From positions 1 to 38,325 of the forward strand of contig CAZPQQ010000026.1 in NCBI GenBank assembly GCA_964588665.1: a stretch of DNA of 38,325 nt, written 5' to 3'. Below the pieces are notes generated by a model, which ran no database searches, was not told the DNA's origin, and saw only the letters and a list, made by a program, of their open reading frames with translations. Source of the DNA: UBA2160 sp964588665. Lineage in GTDB: Bacteria > Chloroflexota > Dehalococcoidia > Lucifugimonadales > UBA1123. The position numbers and the translations under genes are program-made. The stretch's first letter is position 1. Each line of letters begins with the position of its first letter. Shown piece by piece: positions 1 through 6,176 of this stretch.

Positions 1-164
1 AATGTGTCCCACTTTCGCTGACGGTCTACACTCTTAATTGAGGATCCATCGAATCTATCGAATACATTGACATCCAGATGAGTCAGGTGCAAAATGAGAT
101 TTATCCAATCGACGGTTCGCTTCGAGAACCGGGTTCCCAGCATATACCTTTGAGGATCTGTGGC

Positions 165-1361
165 ATGCCAGGATTGCTGGATGGGGTGAGAGTTCTCGAT
201 CTCGGACAACGAATCTCGGCGCCGTACTGTGCGCGGACGCTCGCGAACATGGGCGCCGAAGTAGTCAAAGTGGAGTCTCCGGACGGCGATGAAGCCCGAC
301 GCATGGGGCCGTTTCCGGACGATTCCGCCGATCCCGAACAGAGCGGAGTCTTTCTTGCCCTCAACGTCAATAAACTTGGGATAACGTTGGACCTGACTAC
401 AGACGAAGGGGCTCAAACACTTCGGACCCTCGTCAAGACTACTGACATAATCGTCGAGAACTTCCCTCTAGGCTACCTGGACGGTCTCGGACTCGGTTTC
501 GAGACGCTCCGTAAAATCAATCCTTGCATCATCCACACGTCCATCACCCCGTTCGGGAGCTGGGGACCCAACAAGGACTGGAAGGCGAACGACCTCACGA
601 TCTACCAGATGAGCGGCAACGCGCATGGCCTTCTGGGTGCGGTTGAAGACCCCTACAACGACCCACCCATTCGTGCGGGCGGACACCAGTCAGAGTTCGT
701 CGCAGGGGTGGCGGCCACCACCGCGACGTTGATGGCCCTGTTCCGGAAGCGAATGACGGGCGAGGGGAGCCATGTGGAGCTTTCAGCCTACGAGGCGATG
801 GTTACGCAGATCATCAGCGGTCTCGCCAACTCCGCATATGGTAGACCGGCCGCCCCTCGAGATCTTCGCCAGGTGCGCGAAGCCTCCGTTGGAGGCATGG
901 TGGGAGCGATCGGCGGTGTGCTGCCATGCACCGACGGATACGTAGCGATCTCTCCCAGGGAAGACGCTCAGTGGGCTCGATGGCTGGAAGTCATGGGCAA
1001 CCCTTCTTGGGCGACTGACGAACGGTTTGTGACGAGGGAAGCCAGACAAGGCCACTCGCAGGAGCTTTGGCAATTGCTGAGCGAGTGGACCAGCCAGTAC
1101 TCGAAACACGAAGTCGCCCGAATGGGCCAGGAGAAGCGTATCCCTTGCTTCCCGGTCAACACGGTCGCGGACCTGTTGGAGGACGGGCATCTGGCGGAAC
1201 GCGAGTTTTTCGTCGAACTCGACCACCCTGCAGCCGGACCGTTGAGATACCCAGGCGTGGCATATCGTTTTTCCAACTCGCCGCTGCCTCTGGGTTCGCG
1301 CCCGGCGCCCTTGTTGGGCGAGCACAACGATCAGATCATCGACGCGCTGGAGCAATCATGA
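165..1361 (+). CDS. Family III (CaiB/BaiF) CoA-transferase, Glu variant
   Basis: This is a class III CoA-transferase, a family that moves CoA between acyl-CoA and a free acid in the cytoplasm. The N-terminal motif LDGVRVLDLGQRISAP, the GAEVVKVE stretch and the C-terminal PLLGEHND motif are typical. I chose the ATG at 165 because GAGGA lies 8 bases upstream and the resulting 398 residues match the family length; an in-frame ATG at 78 would add 29 residues and has no clear ribosome binding site. At the position of the catalytic Asp (Asp169 in CaiB and FRC) this protein has Glu177, in GGHQSEFVAG. Its stop overlaps the start of the next CoA-transferase (ATGA), so the two are translationally coupled and may form a heteromer, as known for BbsEF. 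A weak promoter may lie at 38-66. The substrate cannot be read from the sequence. Confidence 0.92.
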   Translation: MPGLLDGVRVLDLGQRISAPYCARTLANMGAEVVKVESPDGDEARRMGPFPDDSADPEQSGVFLALNVNKLGITLDLTTDEGAQTLRTLVKTTDIIVENFPLGYLDGLGLGFETLRKINPCIIHTSITPFGSWGPNKDWKANDLTIYQMSGNAHGLLGAVEDPYNDPPIRAGGHQSEFVAGVAATTATLMALFRKRMTGEGSHVELSAYEAMVTQIISGLANSAYGRPAAPRDLRQVREASVGGMVGAIGGVLPCTDGYVAISPREDAQWARWLEVMGNPSWATDERFVTREARQGHSQELWQLLSEWTSQYSKHEVARMGQEKRIPCFPVNTVADLLEDGHLAEREFFVELDHPAAGPLRYPGVAYRFSNSPLPLGSRPAPLLGEHNDQIIDALEQS

Positions 1362-2530
1362 ACGGCTTGCCTCTCGAAGGGATAAGGGTTCTCGATCTCA
1401 GTTGGATCATCGCCGGTCCCACGGCTACACGATTCCTTGCGATGATAGGCGCCGAGGTAATCAAGGTGGGCAGCGGACGCCGCCCCGATCCCTCCACGCG
1501 CGGCGCCGCATTTCAGGCTTACAACCAGTCCAAGCTTTACGCGTCGGTCAACGTCACCAAACCGGAGGGCCTGGAGTTGGCGAAAGCGTTGGTGGCTGTA
1601 TCGGACCTTGCGATCGAGAACTTCGCCGCGGGCGTGATCGAGCGACTGGGCTTGGGCTACGATGCGATGAGCGAGGTTAACCCCGACATCATCATGATCT
1701 CGTCGTCAGGCACCGGTCACTCCGGCCCGGACAAAGACTACGTCGCCTATGGGAGCCTGTTGCAGCACTACACGGGTTGGAACACGGTTTCAGGATACCC
1801 GGAGCGCGAACCGATCCGAGGAGGTCTGTGGGCCGACCCTTGGGTGGGGATGGAGCTGGCCATGACGGCGGTCGCGGCACTTAACCACCGAGCGGCAACC
1901 GGACAGGGACAGTACGTCGATTTCTCCATGGCAGAGGCCCTGAGCGCCAGCATTCCTGAGGCGCTTATCCACTACCAGATGAATGACAAACTGAAGGAGC
2001 CTTTGGGCAACCGAGACGATCGCGATGCGCCGTTCGGCGCCTACCACTGCGCCGGTGACGACAAGTGGGTGGCTATTGGGGTGACCGACGACATCGAGTG
2101 GAAATCGTTGTGCGCAGTGATCGGAAAGCCTAAAATGGCGGAAGACCCAAGGCTCGCGGACGCCGCCGGCCGGCTCAACAACCACGATGAGATCGACGCG
2201 GCAATAGACGAGTGGACATCGGCGCACGAAGATCACGAGGCGGCGCGAATCCTTCAAGAAGCTGGAGTGACTGCCGGACCTTCCCTGGATGTCTCGCGTG
2301 TGTTCAACGACCCTCAACTTCGCGAGGGAGGTTACTTCTCGGCACATCGAACCAGCGACGGAGAGATGAGAGATCTCCCGGGGGTTCCCTGGCGGTTTGA
2401 AGGGCAACCGGAGCCATACATAACGGCTGCCCCGGTGTTGGGGCAACACAACGAGTACGTTTACGGTGAGTTGCTTGGCATTTCACAAGCGGAGCTGGCG
2501 GCATTGGAAGAGCAACAGATTATTCACTGA
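1358..2530 (+). CDS. Family III (CaiB/BaiF) CoA-transferase
   Basis: This is a second class III CoA-transferase of 390 residues. The start ATG at 1358 overlaps the stop of the preceding transferase gene, which decides it against a longer upstream frame that would run far into that gene. The N-terminus LEGIRVLDLSWIIAGP and the GAEVIKV stretch are family signatures. The probable nucleophile is Asp160 in GGLWADPWVG, so this copy keeps the catalytic aspartate that its coupled partner has replaced by Glu. The C-terminus keeps PVLGQHNEYV. It probably acts with its neighbour on one acid/acyl-CoA pair in a degradative pathway together with the crotonase-fold protein downstream. The substrate is unknown. 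Confidence 0.92.
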   Translation: MNGLPLEGIRVLDLSWIIAGPTATRFLAMIGAEVIKVGSGRRPDPSTRGAAFQAYNQSKLYASVNVTKPEGLELAKALVAVSDLAIENFAAGVIERLGLGYDAMSEVNPDIIMISSSGTGHSGPDKDYVAYGSLLQHYTGWNTVSGYPEREPIRGGLWADPWVGMELAMTAVAALNHRAATGQGQYVDFSMAEALSASIPEALIHYQMNDKLKEPLGNRDDRDAPFGAYHCAGDDKWVAIGVTDDIEWKSLCAVIGKPKMAEDPRLADAAGRLNNHDEIDAAIDEWTSAHEDHEAARILQEAGVTAGPSLDVSRVFNDPQLREGGYFSAHRTSDGEMRDLPGVPWRFEGQPEPYITAAPVLGQHNEYVYGELLGISQAELAALEEQQIIH

Positions 2531-2667
2531 CGGTTTGACGACTGTGGCATACGGTCGGCACTGGTAAACGGTTTTGAGGACAATCAGGAGGGAAGGTATG
2601 GAAGATTACGCGTCCAGAGCCTCGGTCACGTGTCGGCTCGCCGCACGCCTGTGGCCCGGCTATCGCG

Positions 2668-2696
2668 TCGCAATGATGACCGTGAGTCATCATAAT
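2668..2696 (+). promoter_or_regulatory. Candidate promoter with operator palindrome
   Basis: A perfect 8-base inverted repeat, ATGATGAC and GTCATCAT with a 5-base spacer, occupies 2673-2693. It lies between a weak -35-like hexamer TCGCAA (2668-2673) and a -10-like CATAAT (2691-2696) spaced by 17 bases. The predicted start of transcription is about 17 bases before the crotonase-fold ATG at 2720. The layout is that of a repressor site between the promoter elements. The same palindrome could instead fold as an RNA hairpin. The rest of 2531-2719 holds a strong AGGAGGG (2586-2592) before an ATG at 2598, whose frame runs out of phase into the next gene. Confidence 0.4.
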
Positions 2697-2719
2697 AATC
2701 CCGATTGGGGAGGCGCCAC

Positions 2720-3637
2720 ATGGGAATCCTGTTCGAAAAGAAAAACCACATCGCGTACATCACGCTCAACAATCCGGAAAAGGCGAACATCCTGGATAGA
2801 GACACTTCCAACGAGATCACCGAGGCTTGGAAGGAGATCTGGGAAGACCGAGACATGCGCGTGACCATCTTGACCGGCACGGGCGATCGCCACTTCTGTG
2901 CGGGCCACAACCTTGCGCCGAGACCCGGAGTAACGCAGGAAGACCGTGATCGAATGCGGGCCGAAAGCCTGTTCTGGCCTCTGGCGGGAACGGTGAACGG
3001 GGCGCGCATCGGAGCGGACGGCCGGCTGGGTGACCACTATCCGCAGATCATGAAGCCCGTCATCGGCGCGATCAACGGCTGGGCCGCCGGCGCTGGATTC
3101 TACATCATGCTGACGTCGATGGATATCAGGATCGCCTGCGAAGAGCACGCCAGGTTCAAGTTCGCACTGCTGAGCCAGGGATGGGTCGGCGGCGGACCAG
3201 GCGCGACCTACCTGCCGCGACAGATATCCTACGCCGATGCCATGCGCATCCTGCTCACCGACGAGCCATTCGACGCCGCGGAGGCCCTGCGGATCAACCT
3301 CATCAACGAGACGGTGCCCCACGACAATCTCATGACCCGGTCCGAGGAGATCGCCACGCATATCGCAGGCATGCCTCCGATGGCCGTGCGCATGATGAAG
3401 GAGTTCGTGATCAGGTTCCGCGAGACGCCGGTCACCGAGGCGTGGCGAGTCCAGACCCTGATGAACACGCTCCTGACCCAGCTCAGCACAGACGGCGACG
3501 AAGGACGAGCGGCATTCCTCGAAAAGCGCGCCCCGCAGTTCACCGGCGGCGTCCGCCAGAAGGGCGACGGGTTCCCAGAACTGAACGACGAGGAATGGGA
3601 GCGCCTGATGGACCTCCGCCGCGATGGGGGAGGCTAG
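2720..3637 (+). CDS. Enoyl-CoA hydratase/isomerase (crotonase) superfamily protein
   Basis: This 305-residue protein belongs to the crotonase superfamily, CoA-thioester enzymes with an oxyanion hole. The oxyanion-hole segments are visible as FCAGHNL (59-65) and NGWAAGAGF (119-127). The two catalytic glutamates of true enoyl-CoA hydratases (Glu144 and Glu164 in the rat enzyme) align by eye with Tyr128 and Leu150, so simple hydration is doubtful and another crotonase reaction is more likely. The start at 2720 follows GGGGAGG 6 bases upstream; a TTG at 2705 is in frame but less likely. It follows the coupled CoA-transferase pair on the same strand by 189 bases and probably works on the acyl-CoA they make. 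The function is not assigned beyond the superfamily. Confidence 0.85.
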   Translation: MGILFEKKNHIAYITLNNPEKANILDRDTSNEITEAWKEIWEDRDMRVTILTGTGDRHFCAGHNLAPRPGVTQEDRDRMRAESLFWPLAGTVNGARIGADGRLGDHYPQIMKPVIGAINGWAAGAGFYIMLTSMDIRIACEEHARFKFALLSQGWVGGGPGATYLPRQISYADAMRILLTDEPFDAAEALRINLINETVPHDNLMTRSEEIATHIAGMPPMAVRMMKEFVIRFRETPVTEAWRVQTLMNTLLTQLSTDGDEGRAAFLEKRAPQFTGGVRQKGDGFPELNDEEWERLMDLRRDGGG

Positions 3638-3696
3638 AGAGCCTCAACGTTGCGGGCACCTCGGTGGGCTCGGCCGTGATCGCCGCTCTCCGCTGC

Positions 3697-4782
3697 CTAC
3701 TCCTCGTTCATCGTTGACGTCGAGATGTACAGCCCTCGCGGAGGGAGCGTCTCGAGGAGTTCGTCGAGCTCGGATTGCGTCATCTTGCCCTGTATGAACA
3801 GCGGCTTTTCTTCGAGCACCCTCAAGAACACGGGGATCAAGTCGTGCACGTTCAGTGGGGTCGAGCCAGTGTCCAGCGACACCTGTATGGCCGTCGGATA
3901 CTTCTGTTCGAGGAGCACGTCCACCGTGTGGAGGTAGCCCGAGTGGAGGTGGACGATCGAGTAGTCGAACTGCTTGCAGATCTCCACGTCGTACGGGAAG
4001 AACACGTCCTCGTACATCTTCGCCGAGACCGATGAGGTGACGTCGCATTGGGTGCGCACCACGGTGCCAGGCGCCCAGACCGCGAAAGGTGTGCAAAGCC
4101 CGCCGTTGAGTTTGGGTATCAACGCCTCCTGACCCTTGGCGACCTCGATGAACACTTCCGTGCACTTTTCGTTCAACGCCTTGATGTGCTCGGGCTCGTC
4201 GTAGATCGCATAGCACATTCGCGAGTGGCCGAGCAGCGCCGACATCAGGTCGATGGGTCCTCTCTGCAGGCACTGAACAACCTGGTATGAACCCGCGGCG
4301 TCCTCGGCGAGCTGGCGAGTGAACTCGAGGAGCAAATCGTACCACGCGTTCCCGTTCAGCGACGGAATCCTCGACACTTGGTCCGCGCCGGTAAGGTACG
4401 GCGCCGAGTAGATCGATCCCGTGTCCAGCTTCGGCACGATGGGGCACCCCAAGATCGCCTCGATCCAGGCCATCCTCCCAAGCGGCGCTCGTGTGACCAA
4501 CAGGTCGTCGACGATGAGCGGACCGTTGTCTGACTTGGGCTGAGTTCTGAGCGGGAATTCTCCCTCGTGGAGTATGGTGCTGGGATCGATCTGATCCGGG
4601 GTGAGCGGGTCGTCCTGATCGAACAGCTCGCTGCCGTCAGCCAAAGTGATCGAGATGCCCTGTAGGTCGTAGCGCGTGTCGTTTTCGAGGGTTGATACGT
4701 TCAGCAGAGGCCGCTCAACTGGCTCTCGGTTCCAAAACGCGGCGTGCTTATCGAGGATAGTGTTCACGTCGAGCGCGGCCAT
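3697..4782 (-). CDS. Uroporphyrinogen decarboxylase (URO-D) superfamily protein
   Basis: The 361-residue product resembles the URO-D/cobamide methyltransferase superfamily of TIM barrels, which includes HemE and the MtaA/MtbA methylcobamide:CoM methyltransferases. Features are the N-terminal FWNRE segment, the substrate-region GPIDLMSALLG (175-185), and HLHSG (278-282), which sits where related proteins carry HSCG/HxC metal-binding residues. The usual Cys is absent, and His278, His280 and His285 remain as possible ligands. It is far from HemE in sequence, so a haem role is unlikely. AGAGGTGACAC precedes the ATG. It is convergent with the crotonase-fold gene and divided from the SorC-type regulator by 190 bases. 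The function is unknown; a methyl-transfer or TIM-barrel hydrolase role is possible. Confidence 0.75.
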   Translation of the reverse strand: MAALDVNTILDKHAAFWNREPVERPLLNVSTLENDTRYDLQGISITLADGSELFDQDDPLTPDQIDPSTILHEGEFPLRTQPKSDNGPLIVDDLLVTRAPLGRMAWIEAILGCPIVPKLDTGSIYSAPYLTGADQVSRIPSLNGNAWYDLLLEFTRQLAEDAAGSYQVVQCLQRGPIDLMSALLGHSRMCYAIYDEPEHIKALNEKCTEVFIEVAKGQEALIPKLNGGLCTPFAVWAPGTVVRTQCDVTSSVSAKMYEDVFFPYDVEICKQFDYSIVHLHSGYLHTVDVLLEQKYPTAIQVSLDTGSTPLNVHDLIPVFLRVLEEKPLFIQGKMTQSELDELLETLPPRGLYISTSTMNEE

Positions 4783-4852
4783 GTGTCACCTCTGATAATG
4801 TGGAAAGCTGAGGTCTCTTCGAGCGCCCGATCAGGGGGTCAGGCGCGGCGGT

Positions 4853-4880
4853 ATGTTACGCGCCGTAGTATCTCACACAA
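4853..4880 (-). promoter_or_regulatory. Weak candidate promoter of the URO-D-like gene
   Basis: Read on the minus strand, TTGTGT (4880-4875) and TAACAT (4858-4853) are separated by 16 bases and lie about 70 bases upstream of the URO-D-like start codon. The match to sigma70-type hexamers is partial. Nothing else is evident in the 190-base gap 4783-4973. Confidence 0.3.
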
Positions 4881-4973
4881 CGGGGGTGCGCGCCGCCTTC
4901 ATGACACATGCGTCGAGCTGCGCCCATTCTGCTCGACAGGGCGTTGGGTCGGTCCGGGCGGCCGCGACGGGCG

Positions 4974-5987
4974 CTACTCGCCGGAAGCCAGGATCTCCGC
5001 AGTGACGTGGTCGGTGATTAGCACGTTTACGAGTTTGTGCTCCAGCGCGACTCGCAGAGGCTCGATTCGCTCCCTGCTTGCGCCCACGACGGCGATGGCC
5101 TTGGCCCGCCTCTTGACCATGTTCTTCAGTCCGTCCAGGCCAAGTCCGACAGCGTGGACCTCACCTTGATTGACCACTCCCCCATTTGAGTCGAACCACC
5201 AATGAGAGGCGATTTCGCCCACCGCTCCGCGCTTGATCAGGTCCTCGACCGTTTCAGGGTGCGTCAACCCCGTGCGAACAACCGTCGAATTCTTGGGGTC
5301 CGGGGGCGCGATCGGAACGATGGCGACCGTGGCGTCCGCATACTGCTGTGAGACGCGCTTGACGAGAGGGAGCGATTCGATCACGTTGCGGATGTCGCTG
5401 TCGATCACCGCGGGCGCCGGCAACAACAAGGAGCGGCCTCCGAACTTCGACGCGATGGACGACGCCAGTATGCTCGCCTCGAACGGGTCGTATTCGATGC
5501 CGATGACGCCCTCCATCGGGACGACCATCAGCTCGGGCAACGGGCTGGGCGCTTTGATCTGCCTTGCGATGTAGTTGGCCATGCGTCCCCAGGGGACAAG
5601 CAGCACGTCGCGGTTGGTCAGGTAGTTCTCCAGGTACCGGGCGGCGGCTTGGGCGATCGCGATTACTAGGGCTTCTTTCTTGGACGATTCATCGGCCGTG
5701 TCCATGACGTCGACTCGCCCCGGCACGATAACGACGTCTTCGAGCTCGAACCTGTATCGGACTTCATGCCTCAGCGTAGTCCGGTCTTCATCGCTGAGCG
5801 GCGGGACGACGAGCGTCCGGATGATTCCCTCTCGCCTCGCTCGACTCAACCAGCGTCTGATCGTCGACTGGTCCACGCCGCGATCCACCGCGAGGTCCTC
5901 GATGGGCTCGCCCAACTCGTAGTGGCGAATGGCCACGTCCACCACGTCGCCTCTGGATCTCTGCGCACGGTTTCTTGGGCCTTGCAT
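4974..5987 (-). CDS. SorC/DeoR-type transcriptional regulator
   Basis: This is a one-component DNA-binding regulator of 337 residues with an N-terminal helix-turn-helix (about residues 26-52, IEDLAVDRGVDQSTIRRWLS) and a SorC-type sugar-phosphate-binding domain. The effector domain shows VDVMDTADESSKK, a VPWGRM turn and a C-terminal GASRERIEPLRVAL, as in phosphorylated-sugar-responsive regulators. The ATG at 5987 was chosen because AAGGAG lies 10 bases upstream and the helix-turn-helix follows directly; the frame is open further back but would overlap the divergent PEP synthase gene. The family usually controls neighbouring carbohydrate genes and itself. The divergent PEP synthase, 189 bases away, is the natural target (inference). 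Confidence 0.85.
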   Translation of the reverse strand: MQGPRNRAQRSRGDVVDVAIRHYELGEPIEDLAVDRGVDQSTIRRWLSRARREGIIRTLVVPPLSDEDRTTLRHEVRYRFELEDVVIVPGRVDVMDTADESSKKEALVIAIAQAAARYLENYLTNRDVLLVPWGRMANYIARQIKAPSPLPELMVVPMEGVIGIEYDPFEASILASSIASKFGGRSLLLPAPAVIDSDIRNVIESLPLVKRVSQQYADATVAIVPIAPPDPKNSTVVRTGLTHPETVEDLIKRGAVGEIASHWWFDSNGGVVNQGEVHAVGLGLDGLKNMVKRRAKAIAVVGASRERIEPLRVALEHKLVNVLITDHVTAEILASGE

Positions 5988-6176
5988 GTGCCGAAGTCTC
6001 CTTGAGGCGCCTGATTGTGCACCTCGCCGCGAATATGCAGAACTTTGGCATACGGTAAGCGGGTTTGTCAAGCTCGCCTCGTACAGGGCCACCCTCAGTG
6101 TTAATGTTTTCACAATCTTGAGTTCCGGGATGCCGACGCGAATAGCCGGTCTACAGAAGCGAAGAGGAGCAGCAAT
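5988..6176. promoter_or_regulatory. Divergent regulatory region with a candidate SorC-type operator
   Basis: This 189-base spacer separates the regulator (minus) from PEP synthase (plus). An AT-rich imperfect dyad GTGTTAATGTTTTCAC at 6098-6113 (symmetric at 10 of 16 positions, GTGNNAANNTTNNCAC) is the best operator candidate. A weak plus-strand promoter TTGAGT (6118-6123) and AATAGC (6141-6146) with 17-base spacing lies just downstream. On the minus strand a TTGACA at about 6071-6066 could be a -35, but no convincing -10 goes with it. GAAGAGGAG at 6161-6169 is the PEP synthase ribosome binding site. Confidence 0.4.
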
